A DNA stretch of 45,855 bases from Arthrobacter sp. ISL-30 (GCF_018613855.1 NZ_JAGGPK010000046.1:1-45855), one strand, 5' to 3'. Shown: positions 23,739-31,952, numbered from the stretch's first letter. The notes: generated from the sequence alone by a model not told the origin. A program made the numbers and translations.

Positions 23739-25583
23739 ATGGCCAAGCAAACTACATTCTTCCGATCCATTAGCCGTCTCTATCCGCATGTAAAACCGAT
23801 ACTCCCCAGGCTTGTCATGGGGCTTGTGTGCGCCCTGCTCGCCAGCGTCGTGGCTCTTTCCATCCCCCAGGTCCTCCGCGTCCTGATCAACACCTCCCTC
23901 CAGCCGGGCGGCTCAACCGAAACCGTGTGGATTGCCTCCAGCGTCATCCTTGCCCTGGGCGTTGCCGAAGCCGTCCTCGTGGCCCTCCGCCGTCAGTTCG
24001 TCATCAATCCCGCCACCACCGTGGAAACGAAAATGCGGATCTCGCTCTACGGGCATCTTCAGGAACTCGCCGTCTCATTCCACGACCGCTGGGGTTCAGG
24101 CCAGCTCCTGTCCCGCGCCATGACAGATCTCAACTTCCTGCGCCGCTGGATGGCCTTTGGCGCCATCATGCTCGTGGTCACGACGCTGACCGTGGCAATC
24201 GGCGTCGGGGTCATGTTTTCCATGAGCTGGCAGCTTGCTCTGATCTTCCTCGCGGCCGCCGTGCCGATCATGGTCTATTCCTTCCGCTTCCGCACCCGCT
24301 TCAGCAAAGTGGCCCGCCTCAGCCAGGACCAGGCGGGCGACCTTGCCACCACTGTTGAGGAGTCCGTGCACGGCATCCGGGTGCTGAAGGGCTTCGGGCG
24401 CAGCCACGAAGCCCTGGAGAACTTCAATGAACAGGCGGAGGAGCTGCGGCAGACCGAGATCGCCAAAGCCAGGCACCAGGCCACCTTCAGCATGGTGGTG
24501 ACGCTCCTGCCGGAACTTGCACTCGGCCTGGCGCTCGTTGTCGGCATCATGCTCACCGTTGACGGGCAACTGACCATTGGCGCCCTCGTGGCCTTCTTTG
24601 CAACTGCGGCAGTTGTGGCCACACCGGTAGAGTTCTCCGGCATGCTGCTGGCCATGGCGCTGACCGCCAAGACCGCCATCGACCGCCATTTCGAGGTCAT
24701 GGACACGGAGAACACCATCACCAGTCCGGCGGACCCCAAGGATCCGGACTTGTCCAACGTCCGAGGGGCGCTTAGCTTCCGCGGGGCCTCCTTTGGGTTC
24801 GACGACGGCGGCCGGCTCCTGGAGGAAATCGACCTGGATGTCCGCCCGGGCGAGACGATGGCCCTTGTGGGCATCACCGGCAGCGGGAAGAGCGCCCTGC
24901 TTCAGCTTGTGCCGCGGCTCTTCGAAGTCACCGAGGGGTCGGTGATGATCGACGGCATCGATGTCAGGGATTTCAGCCTCGAGCAGCTGCGCAGCCTGGT
25001 CAGCGTGGCTTTCGAGGACACCACACTGTTCTCGAGTTCCGTACGGGACAACGTGCTGCTGGGGGCTCGCGAACGCACCGATGAGGCACTGCACGAGGCC
25101 CTCGACGTCGCCCAGGCCCACTTCGCCTTCTCCCTGCCGGACGGCGTGGATACCTTGATCGGTGAGGAAGGGCTGAGCCTGTCGGGCGGACAGAGGCAGC
25201 GCATCGCCCTGGCCCGGGCCATCGCAGCCAGGCCTAAAGTGCTGGTCCTGGACGACCCCCTGTCCGCACTGGACGTCAATACCGAGGAGCGCGTCGAAGC
25301 GAGGCTTCGCGAGGTCCTGCGTGAAACCACCACGCTCATCGTGGCGCACAGGCCGTCCACCGTGGCACTTGCGGATCGTGTAGCGCTCCTGAGGGAGGGC
25401 CGCATTGCCGCCGTCGGAACCCATACCGAGCTCCTGGCAAGCAATGACCACTACCGCTACGTCATCGCGAGTCTGGAGCGTGAGCCGAAGGACCTGGACA
25501 CGGAACTCCATGAGGAACTCAATGACACTGCCGAACTCAATGACACTGCCCAACTCAACGATGCTGGGGAGACCGTTCGATGA
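23739..25583 (+). CDS. ABC exporter half, degenerate-site subunit
   Basis: This 614-residue ABC half-transporter has six membrane helices (residues ~20-320) fused to an ATPase domain. Walker A is GITGSGKS (378-385) and the signature is canonical LSGGQ (481-485). Walker B is VLVLDDP, with Asp506 where the catalytic glutamate should be. That substitution marks the subunit as carrying the non-hydrolytic site of a heterodimeric exporter. Its C-terminus has a repeated ELNDTA/QLNDA stretch from 18-bp DNA units (25515-25565). GAGAAG precedes the ATG. The stop overlaps the start of the next gene (ATGA). The substrate is unknown; such pairs export drugs, lipids or peptides. The inverted repeat at 23692 may regulate it. 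Confidence 0.93.
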   Translation: MAKQTTFFRSISRLYPHVKPILPRLVMGLVCALLASVVALSIPQVLRVLINTSLQPGGSTETVWIASSVILALGVAEAVLVALRRQFVINPATTVETKMRISLYGHLQELAVSFHDRWGSGQLLSRAMTDLNFLRRWMAFGAIMLVVTTLTVAIGVGVMFSMSWQLALIFLAAAVPIMVYSFRFRTRFSKVARLSQDQAGDLATTVEESVHGIRVLKGFGRSHEALENFNEQAEELRQTEIAKARHQATFSMVVTLLPELALGLALVVGIMLTVDGQLTIGALVAFFATAAVVATPVEFSGMLLAMALTAKTAIDRHFEVMDTENTITSPADPKDPDLSNVRGALSFRGASFGFDDGGRLLEEIDLDVRPGETMALVGITGSGKSALLQLVPRLFEVTEGSVMIDGIDVRDFSLEQLRSLVSVAFEDTTLFSSSVRDNVLLGARERTDEALHEALDVAQAHFAFSLPDGVDTLIGEEGLSLSGGQRQRIALARAIAARPKVLVLDDPLSALDVNTEERVEARLREVLRETTTLIVAHRPSTVALADRVALLREGRIAAVGTHTELLASNDHYRYVIASLEREPKDLDTELHEELNDTAELNDTAQLNDAGETVR

Positions 25584-27433
25584 GTACCGCTACCTTCGGC
25601 ACCATCAACGAGGACAACGCCCACCTGAGCAAGTCCGATAGCAGGGAGCTACGGCGTCGCTCCCTGGCGCTGCTGGCCTCGCTGATTCGACCGGTACGCC
25701 TCCGTTTCTGGCTCACGATCGGCATGGTGGTGCTGTCCCAGGCAGCCCGGGTGGCCGGACCCGCCCTGATCGCCTTCGGTATAGACCACGCCCTGCCCGC
25801 CCTCCAAGCGGGCAACAGTTTCCCCCTACTGCTGGCCGGTGCGCTCTATCTCGCGGCGGCCGTGGTCACTGCGGTGCTCACAGCCCTCTATGTGACCTCG
25901 ACGGCGAAGCTGAGCCAGGCCATGCTCCTGGACCTCAGGCTTCGTGTGTTCCGCCACACCCAGCGCTTGAGCCTTGAATTCCACGAGAAGTACACTTCCG
26001 GGCGCATCATTGCCCGCCAGACCTCAGACCTTGAAGCCCTTCGCGAACTCCTGGATTCAGGCGTCAGCTCCCTGGTGTCCGGATTCCTGTTCATGATCTT
26101 CACGGCAGTTACGGTGTTCGCGCTCGACTGGCGCAGCGGACTCATCGTGCTTGCCGCCGGGCTGCCAATGTACTTCCTGACTCGCTGGTACCAGAAGCAC
26201 TCGCAGATTGCCTTCCGTGAGTCGCGCGTGGCCTCCGCCGGACTGATCGTGCACTTCGTGGAGACCATGACCGGCATCCGGGCCGTCAAGGCCTTCCGGA
26301 AGGAACGCGAGAATGCCGAACGGTTCGGAGAGCTGGCCGAGGACTACAAGAGAGTCACGATACGCTCAATCAACCTCAACGGAATTTTCCAGCCCGGGCT
26401 GGTGCTGATCGGCAACATTTGCGTGGCCGTGGTCCTGTTGTTTGGCGGCTTCCGGGTCCTCGCGGGCGACCTTGAGGTGGGAGTGCTTTTGGCGCTCATC
26501 CTCTCCACCAAACGCTTCTTCCAGCCGGTAGACCAGATGGCCATGTTCTACAACGCCTTCCAAAGCGCCCAGGCAGCCCTTGAGAAGGTCTCCGGGCTCC
26601 TCGAAGAGGTTCCCACCGTCCGGCCGCCCAGGAACCCGACTCCCCTGGCCAAGGCGCGGGGCGAAATCGAGTTCAAGGATGTGGAATTCAGCTATAGCGG
26701 CGGACCCCTCGTAGTGCCGCGCCTGAACCTGCATATCCCGGCCGGCCAGACCGTCGCGCTGGTTGGCCAGACTGGCGCAGGAAAATCCACCCTTGCAAAG
26801 CTGATTGCCCGGTTCTATGACGTCACCGCGGGTGCGGTGACTCTCGACGGTGTCGACCTCCGGGACCTGTCGACGTCGGACCTGCGCAGGGCCGTCGTCA
26901 TGGTCACCCAGGAGGCATTCCTGTTCAGCGGAACAGTTGCCGATAACATCGCGCTGGGCCGTCCCGAGGCCAGCCAACGCGAAATCGAGGATGCCGCCAA
27001 AGCAGTCGGGGCCCATGAGTTCATCTCCGCCTTGCCGCAGGGCTATGACACCGATGTGAACAAACGCGGCGGACGTGTCTCGGCAGGACAACGGCAGCTC
27101 ATCGGCTTCGCCAGGGCGTTCCTGGCGGCTCCAGCGGTGCTGATCCTCGACGAGGCTACGTCCTCACTGGATATCCCGTCTGAGCGAATGGTCCAGGCCG
27201 GCCTGACCCGGCTCCTGGCCGGTGCCCGTCCGGGAAATCCCGCAGCCAACGGCGGCGGCGCCGGCAGGACCGCGCTCATCATCGCCCATCGGCTGTCCAC
27301 CGTACAGACGGCGGACAGGGTCCTGGTTGTCCAGGAAGGGCGGATCGTGGAGGACGGCTCGCCCGCCGATTTGATCAGCGGTGGGGGCCGCTACGCCAGG
27401 CTGCATGGCGCCTGGCGGGACTCCCTGGTGTGA
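25580..27433 (+). CDS. ABC exporter half, catalytic subunit
   Basis: This is a 617-residue partner half-transporter. Membrane helices lie between residues ~40 and 320. The ATPase has Walker A GQTGAGKS (396-403), Walker B ILDEATSSLD with catalytic Glu525, and a changed signature VSAGQ (500-504). Paired with the preceding gene it forms one good site (this Walker A/B plus the partner's LSGGQ) and one impaired site (partner's Asp506 plus VSAGQ), the known asymmetry of TM287/288- and BmrCD-type exporters. An insert PGNPAANGGGAGRT near residue 550 precedes the H-loop (IIAHRL). The start overlaps the upstream stop by 4 bp, so the two subunits are made together. Confidence 0.93.
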   Translation: MSTATFGTINEDNAHLSKSDSRELRRRSLALLASLIRPVRLRFWLTIGMVVLSQAARVAGPALIAFGIDHALPALQAGNSFPLLLAGALYLAAAVVTAVLTALYVTSTAKLSQAMLLDLRLRVFRHTQRLSLEFHEKYTSGRIIARQTSDLEALRELLDSGVSSLVSGFLFMIFTAVTVFALDWRSGLIVLAAGLPMYFLTRWYQKHSQIAFRESRVASAGLIVHFVETMTGIRAVKAFRKERENAERFGELAEDYKRVTIRSINLNGIFQPGLVLIGNICVAVVLLFGGFRVLAGDLEVGVLLALILSTKRFFQPVDQMAMFYNAFQSAQAALEKVSGLLEEVPTVRPPRNPTPLAKARGEIEFKDVEFSYSGGPLVVPRLNLHIPAGQTVALVGQTGAGKSTLAKLIARFYDVTAGAVTLDGVDLRDLSTSDLRRAVVMVTQEAFLFSGTVADNIALGRPEASQREIEDAAKAVGAHEFISALPQGYDTDVNKRGGRVSAGQRQLIGFARAFLAAPAVLILDEATSSLDIPSERMVQAGLTRLLAGARPGNPAANGGGAGRTALIIAHRLSTVQTADRVLVVQEGRIVEDGSPADLISGGGRYARLHGAWRDSLV

Positions 27434-27498
27434 GCTGCTCCGATTTCGCATCGGGGCAGGTCATCCGCTATTCTTGAACAGTTGCTTTTGCAGCGGAT

Positions 27499-27575
<77 letters not shown>

Positions 27576-27581
27576 AATGAG

Positions 27582-27610
27582 AGAGGACCCTCCTTGGAGG
27601 GTCCTCTTTT
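27582..27610 (+). terminator. Terminator after tRNA-Pro
   Basis: AGAGGACCCTCC (27582-27593) pairs perfectly with GGAGGGTCCTCT (27596-27607) across a TT turn, and the arm runs into TTTT (27607-27610). It lies 7 bp after the tRNA and is a good intrinsic terminator. Confidence 0.88.
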
Positions 27611-27691
27611 CGTTGTCAATAATGCCGGAGTCAATAATGCTAGTAGAAGGCCTGCTGCCGGGTGCTGAACCGGAGTTCGCGCAAATGAATA

Positions 27692-27729
27692 AACCCCGGA
27701 AATCGTGGCTCGTAAACAATCCCGGGGTT
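27692..27729 (-). terminator. Candidate terminator downstream of the GNWPDPM gene
   Basis: AACCCCGG (27692-27699) and CCGGGGTT (27722-27729) are perfect inverted arms; with a single mismatch the stem extends into flanking GAAT/ATTC. Read leftward the stem is followed by a T-rich TTTATTCATTT, so it suits the end of the peptide transcript ~100 bp after its stop. The 22-nt loop is long. Confidence 0.55.
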
Positions 27730-27743
27730 CATTCAATTCACGT

Positions 27744-27801
27744 GGTTCACAGGCTCTTCAATGGTTCACTGGCTTTTCCAGGTTCACAGCTCCAGGTTCA
27801 C
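27744..27801. repeat. Four GGTTCAC short repeats after the peptide gene
   Basis: GGTTCAC occurs at 27744, 27763, 27781 and 27795 (spacing 19, 18 and 14 bp), with related CAGG/CTCC flanks. Nothing else is seen in 27611-27827 apart from the hairpin. The repeats lie in the 3' region of the peptide gene; they may be a decayed coding repeat or a mRNA 3' structure. Confidence 0.5.
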
Positions 27802-27827
27802 GGCTCCGGATTCCCGGAGCGGCTCCC

Positions 27828-28085
27828 CTACATGGGGTCTGGCCAGTTGCCGATGTAGCTGGGCGTGAACATTGGATCCGGCCAGTTGCCAACAGCTTGC
27901 GGGGCCCTCATGGGATCGGGCCAGTTGCCCACCGCCACCGCGCTCATGGGATCGGGCCAATTGCCGACGCTGAGCACCGTACTTACGGTGTCGAGAACGG
28001 GAGTGGCAGACACAACGGCAGGAGCCGCTGCGGAGAATGCCAATGCAGCAGCCAAGGCGGCCGCGGCAGCAATCTTCTTAAGCAT
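27828..28085 (-). CDS. Secreted precursor with four GNWPDPM heptapeptides
   Basis: This 85-residue protein of no family I recognise starts with a Sec signal peptide (MLKKIAAAAALAAALAFSAA; likely cut after VVSA, residue 26). Then GNWPDPM occurs four times, at residues 41-47, 53-59, 66-72 and 79-85, each preceded by Val or Ile. Spacers SAVAV, RAPQAV and FTPSYI are unrelated. The last copy ends exactly at the stop codon. Codons differ between copies only at synonymous positions. GAGGA lies 8 bp before the ATG. The divergent gene encodes an XRE-HTH/TPR regulator. I infer a pheromone precursor processed into (V)GNWPDPM peptides. Alternatives are a small secreted binding or antimicrobial peptide. 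Real gene: very likely; function: hypothesis. Confidence 0.85.
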   Translation of the reverse strand: MLKKIAAAAALAAALAFSAAAPAVVSATPVLDTVSTVLSVGNWPDPMSAVAVGNWPDPMRAPQAVGNWPDPMFTPSYIGNWPDPM

Positions 28086-28136
28086 GGTTGTTCCTCAATG
28101 CGAGTCGGATTCGTTATGGAATAGCGCGGTCCCCTG

Positions 28137-28176
28137 TTGACATACATTGTAAAATGTTTTCCACAGAGACTGTCAA
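28137..28176. promoter_or_regulatory. Divergent promoter region with palindrome
   Basis: A perfect -35 TTGACA faces right (28137-28142) and another faces left (28176-28171). Leftward, TACAAT (28151-28146) is a -10 for the peptide gene, though the 19-bp spacer is long (TTTACA at 17 bp is the alternative). The palindrome ACATTGTAAAATGT (28144-28157, two mismatches) overlaps that -10 and the start of the rightward spacer. It is a candidate operator of the XRE regulator for both genes. The rightward -10 is not clear. Confidence 0.55.
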
Positions 28177-28231
28177 GGTACAGGCATGAGCCGCTTCATC
28201 ACGCCGTGACAGGACTAACGAGGAGGTACCC

Positions 28232-29512
28232 GTGGGGAACGGATTCGGGGAGAAGCTGCGTGCCGAGCGATTGGAACGCGGATTAACCCAAGCCGAGTTG
28301 GGCAGGGATCTCTACTCACCAAGTTACATCTCGTTGCTTGAAACCGGCCGGCGCGAGCCCACGGCCGAAGTCATCGAGGAGTTGGCCCGCAGGCTGGAGC
28401 TTGCGCCAAAGGCGCTGGAAGCGTGGAGCCAGCCAGTCTCCATGAGCGACGCCGAGTACGTCCTCTCCGGTTTGTACGCCCGCCAGGCATGGGACCTGCG
28501 CGACTATCCTCTCGCAGCCAGCCACGCCGCCACTGCTGCGCAGATTGCGCTCGAAGCCAAGAACACCAGTGCCTGGTGGAACATGACCTACATGCAGGGC
28601 GAATGCCTCATGAAACAGGGTCGGCTGAAGGAATGCCAGCAGATCGTCCAGCACCTCCTGGAGCATCCGATGGCAAGCGAATCGGCAGGCCTCGGAGTGC
28701 GGGCAAGGCAAATGCTCGCAGCGGTGCTTCAGGGACAGGGACAACTGGCTGCCGCCGTCGAGCAGGCTATGGAAGCCGTAAGGCTGTCCGAGAACCTGCC
28801 GAAGGGATCCACGCTGATCATCGGCGCGCATCGCGCGCTCATCGGTGCACTTGCGGAAAGCGGAAAGCTTGATGATGCCTGGAAATACTGCCGGTCCATG
28901 ATGGACCAAACGGACGAGCACTCCATGTCGCAGCTTGCCGGCGAAGTGGCGTGGGTGGTTGGCAACGTCGCCTTTATGCGCCATGACTATGCGGAAGGTA
29001 TCAAGCACCACGAGCGCGCCGCCAGGCTGCTCTCCCCCGCCAATGACATCGAGCTGTGGGCGCGTTTCAACAAGGCGTCCGCGGCGGTCCGGCTTGCCTC
29101 GGGAATTGTTGAACCGGAGACGCTGTCCGCCCTCGAGCGCGCGGAACTCGCGCTCTCGATTGTGGGAGGCAACAAAACCGACCAGCTTGAGGTCGCTTTC
29201 ATCCGCGCACGCTGGCTCTACCTGACCGGCGATATCCTGGCAGCCGTCGCGAAGCTGCGCGAAGTCCACGCCGAACGCAAGATGCTTGCCCGACATACCG
29301 CCGGGGAAGTCTCGCTCCTCCTGGGAAAATCGCTCAAGGCCGCAGGTGAAAACTCTGAAGCGCTGGTGCACCTCGAAGAGGCCCAGCGGGATTTCGGCGC
29401 CGCAGGTGCTGCGGATCGTGTGCAACAGGCCATAGATGCAATCCTGGAAATCCGGCTCGCGGAGCGGCGTGCCGCCGCTGCCCGCGCCGAGGACTTGGGC
29501 CCAACGGGCTAA
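28232..29512 (+). CDS. XRE-HTH regulator with TPR domain (RRNPP-like)
   Basis: This is a 426-residue regulator. Residues ~6-60 form an XRE helix-turn-helix (FGEKLRAERLERGLTQAELG, then SPSYISLLETGRREPTAEVI). Residues ~75-405 are helical TPR-like repeats, for example ARQAWDLRDYPLAASHAATA, GNVAFMRHDYAEGIKHHERA and LGKSLKAAGENSEALVHLEE. HTH plus TPR is the layout of RRNPP regulators (Rgg, NprR, PlcR, PrgX), which bind small imported peptides in the TPR groove. The GTG start has an excellent GAGGAGGT (28220-28227). The gene is divergent from the GNWPDPM precursor, with a shared 146-bp promoter region. I infer that it senses that peptide; TPR-XRE proteins with other ligands also exist in actinobacteria. 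Confidence 0.85.
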   Translation: MGNGFGEKLRAERLERGLTQAELGRDLYSPSYISLLETGRREPTAEVIEELARRLELAPKALEAWSQPVSMSDAEYVLSGLYARQAWDLRDYPLAASHAATAAQIALEAKNTSAWWNMTYMQGECLMKQGRLKECQQIVQHLLEHPMASESAGLGVRARQMLAAVLQGQGQLAAAVEQAMEAVRLSENLPKGSTLIIGAHRALIGALAESGKLDDAWKYCRSMMDQTDEHSMSQLAGEVAWVVGNVAFMRHDYAEGIKHHERAARLLSPANDIELWARFNKASAAVRLASGIVEPETLSALERAELALSIVGGNKTDQLEVAFIRARWLYLTGDILAAVAKLREVHAERKMLARHTAGEVSLLLGKSLKAAGENSEALVHLEEAQRDFGAAGAADRVQQAIDAILEIRLAERRAAAARAEDLGPTG

Positions 29513-29513
29513 G

Positions 29514-29548
29514 GGTGGTTGAGCCAGGTTTCGACAGGCTCAACCACC
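29514..29548. terminator. REP-like hairpin between convergent genes
   Basis: GGTGGTTGAGCC (29514-29525) and GGCTCAACCACC (29537-29548) form a perfect 12-bp stem around AGGTTTCGACA. No T run follows. A partial copy (CAGGCTCAACC) follows at ~29554-29564. The sequence is related to 18623-18645 and looks like a dispersed element serving as a bidirectional terminator. Confidence 0.65.
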
Positions 29549-29558
29549 GGCTACAGGC

Positions 29559-30527
29559 TCAACCTTCGAAGGTACGGCCCGTGAGCTTCTCGAATGCCTC
29601 GATGTAGCGCTCGCGGGTGCGCCGTACGACCTCGGCGGGTAAGGCCGGGGGCGGGGTGTCCGAGGCCCGGTCCCAGCCGGAGTCAGGGGAGGTCAGCCAA
29701 TCGCGCACGTACTGCTTGTCGTAGGACGGCTGTGCCTTGCCCGGCTGGTAGCTTGCCGCGTCCCAGAATCGTGAGGAGTCGGGGGTGAGCACCTCATCGC
29801 CGAGCGTGATGATGCCCGTCACCGTGTCCAGGCCGAATTCCACCTTGGTGTCCGCGAGGATGATGCCGCGTTCGCGAGCGATTTCTTCGGCCCGGGTGTA
29901 GATCTTGAGCGTGAGTTCTTTCAGCCGCGCGGCGATGTCGTCGCCCAGCATCGCCACCACGTGGTCGTAGGTGATGTTCTCGTCATGCTCGCCCACCTCC
30001 GCCTTGGCAGAGGGGGTGAAAATGGCATGTTCCAGCCTGGAGCCATCCACCAGCCCGGCCGGCAGCGGAATCCCGCACACCTCGCCGGTTTCCCTGTACT
30101 CCTCCAGGCCGGATCCCGTGAGGTAGCCACGGGCGATGCACTCTACGGGGAACATCTCCAGCCGCTTGCAGATCATGGCCCGGCCCTCGACCTCGGCCGG
30201 CACGCCCTTGGCGGCGGTGGAGGCCAGGACGTGGTGCTCCACATCGAGCTGGTCGAACCACCAGAGGCTCAGCTGGGTCAGGATGCGCCCTTTATCCGGA
30301 ATCTCGCTGCTCAGGACATAGTCATAGGCACTGATCCGGTCACTCGCGACGACCAGCACGCAGTCCTGGCCCATCTCGGCCGTTATGGACTCATCTGACG
30401 GAACGTACAGGTCGCGGACCTTGCCGGAGTACACGTGGGTCCAGCCCGGAAGCTGCTGTACATCGGTTTGAAACCCGGCGGTTTCGAAGCCTGCAGTTTC
30501 GAAACCGGGTTCAATCTGCTCAGTCAT
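29559..30527 (-). CDS. purC: SAICAR synthetase
   Basis: This 322-residue enzyme joins CAIR and aspartate with ATP to give SAICAR in purine synthesis. Family motifs are YSGKVRDLY near residue 33, VLVVASDRISAYDYVL (~57-72), PVECIARGYLTGSGLEEY (~126) and GIILADTKVEFGLD (~218). The length is that of the longer type of PurC. The first 20 residues contain a near-repeat GFETAGFETAGFQT, made by 15-bp DNA units and absent from usual PurC. It lies 3 bp after purD and is translated with it. It converges on the TPR regulator gene. Confidence 0.96.
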   Translation of the reverse strand: MTEQIEPGFETAGFETAGFQTDVQQLPGWTHVYSGKVRDLYVPSDESITAEMGQDCVLVVASDRISAYDYVLSSEIPDKGRILTQLSLWWFDQLDVEHHVLASTAAKGVPAEVEGRAMICKRLEMFPVECIARGYLTGSGLEEYRETGEVCGIPLPAGLVDGSRLEHAIFTPSAKAEVGEHDENITYDHVVAMLGDDIAARLKELTLKIYTRAEEIARERGIILADTKVEFGLDTVTGIITLGDEVLTPDSSRFWDAASYQPGKAQPSYDKQYVRDWLTSPDSGWDRASDTPPPALPAEVVRRTRERYIEAFEKLTGRTFEG

Positions 30528-30530
30528 ACG

Positions 30531-31841
30531 CTACGCCTGCACTTTCGGAACCGAACTTGTGGCCGCGTAGGACACTCTGATTTCGCCCCGTGAGGCCTTC
30601 CCCGCAATATCCGTGCGGAACTGCGCGCCCTCCAGCTGGATCAGCTCGACGCCGTCGTACGCCTTTTCGCGCGCCTCCACAAGGTCCGTCCCCAAGGCGA
30701 CAACTGCAAGAACGCGGCCGCCCGCGGAGACAACCTTGCCTTCCTCATCCAGCTTTGTACCTGCGTGAACCACGTGGACGCCTTCCAGCTCCTCCACCTT
30801 CTTCAGGCCGCGGATGCGGTCGCCGGTGCGGGGCGTGTCGGGATAGTTTTCGGCCGCAACGACGACGGCGACTGCGGACTCCTTGGACCAGCGCAGCTCT
30901 TCGGCCTTGTCCAGCTCGCCCTTGGCGGCTGCCAGGAGAAGGGAACCGAGGGGCGTTTTGAGCCGGGCCAGGACGGCCTGGGTTTCGGGGTCGCCGAAGC
31001 GCACGTTGAATTCAATAACGCGGACGCCGCGGGAGGTCAGGGCCAGGCCACAGTAGAGGACGCCCACAAAGGGGGTGCCGCGGCGGGCCATTTCGTCGAC
31101 CGTGGGCTGGGCGACGCGGTCGATAACGTCCTGGATCAGTCCTTCTGGGGCCCAGTCCAGGGGCGTGTAGGCCCCCATGCCGCCGGTGTTCGGGCCCTCG
31201 TCGTTGTCGAAGATGCGCTTGAAGTCCTGGGCGGGAGAAAGCGGCACAGTGGTGTGGCCATCACAGAGGACGAACAGGGAGACCTCGGGTCCGTCCAGGA
31301 ATTCCTCGATGACCACCGTTCCGCCGGCGTCGAAGCAGGACTGGGCGTGCGCAAGGGCCTCATCGCGGCTGTCGGTGACTACAACGCCCTTGCCTGCGGC
31401 GAGGCCATCGTCCTTGACTACATAGGGAGCGCCGAAGGCGTCCAGGGCGTCGGCTGCTTCCTCTGCATTACTAGCCACCCGGGCCATCGCCGTCGGCACG
31501 CCGGCCTCGGCCATGACCTGTTTGGCGAATGCCTTGGAAGCCTCAAGCTGCGCAGCTGCCTTACTGGGCCCGAAAACAGGAATCCCGGCCTCCCGCACAG
31601 CGTCCGAGACGCCGGCGGCAAGCGGAGCCTCGGGTCCCACCACCACAAGGTCGACGGCCAGTTTGCTGGCGAGCGCTGCGACGGCGGCGGGATCATTGCC
31701 GTCAATGGCGTGCGTGGGGACCAGCTTGCTGATGCCTGCGTTGCCGGGAGCCGCATGGACTTCGGAAACGTTGGGATCCTCGAGGAGGGAGCGGACAATG
31801 GCGTGTTCGCGGCCGCCGGGGCCAATGACGAGTACCTTCAC
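30531..31841 (-). CDS. purD: Phosphoribosylamine-glycine ligase
   Basis: This ~436-residue ATP-grasp ligase makes glycinamide ribonucleotide from phosphoribosylamine, glycine and ATP. Motifs are VIGPGGREHAI at the N-terminus, GPSKAAAQLEASKAFAK (~100), ATP-grasp KDDGLAAGKGVVV and GPEVSLFVLCDG, NTGGMGAYTP and RFGDPETQA. The GTG at 31841 is chosen because it precedes the conserved VKVLVIGPGG and has GGAGA just upstream; the frame runs upstream to 31967 but overlaps the divergent asparaginase gene. It forms a purD-purC operon. The C-terminus ends with an extra ~12 residues past the family core. Confidence 0.95.
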   Translation of the reverse strand: MKVLVIGPGGREHAIVRSLLEDPNVSEVHAAPGNAGISKLVPTHAIDGNDPAAVAALASKLAVDLVVVGPEAPLAAGVSDAVREAGIPVFGPSKAAAQLEASKAFAKQVMAEAGVPTAMARVASNAEEAADALDAFGAPYVVKDDGLAAGKGVVVTDSRDEALAHAQSCFDAGGTVVIEEFLDGPEVSLFVLCDGHTTVPLSPAQDFKRIFDNDEGPNTGGMGAYTPLDWAPEGLIQDVIDRVAQPTVDEMARRGTPFVGVLYCGLALTSRGVRVIEFNVRFGDPETQAVLARLKTPLGSLLLAAAKGELDKAEELRWSKESAVAVVVAAENYPDTPRTGDRIRGLKKVEELEGVHVVHAGTKLDEEGKVVSAGGRVLAVVALGTDLVEAREKAYDGVELIQLEGAQFRTDIAGKASRGEIRVSYAATSSVPKVQA

Positions 31842-31952
31842 AGTCTCCAAGCGTACTTTGTGAACGTTGCGGAGTCCTAAGGTGTTTCTCCTGCCGGACC
31901 CGCCCCGCGTCGTCGCGGCTCCGAACAGTGTCACGGACCCTAGACTGGCCCC

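Noticed and set aside
24096..25553. 485-codon leftward open frame
   Set aside because: Lies antisense to the first ABC exporter gene, which has all family motifs; no independent support.
27831..27965. Regularly spaced ~21-bp repeats as a CRISPR array
   Set aside because: The repeats are coding (GNWPDPM), vary synonymously, have 15-18 bp spacers, and no cas genes are present.
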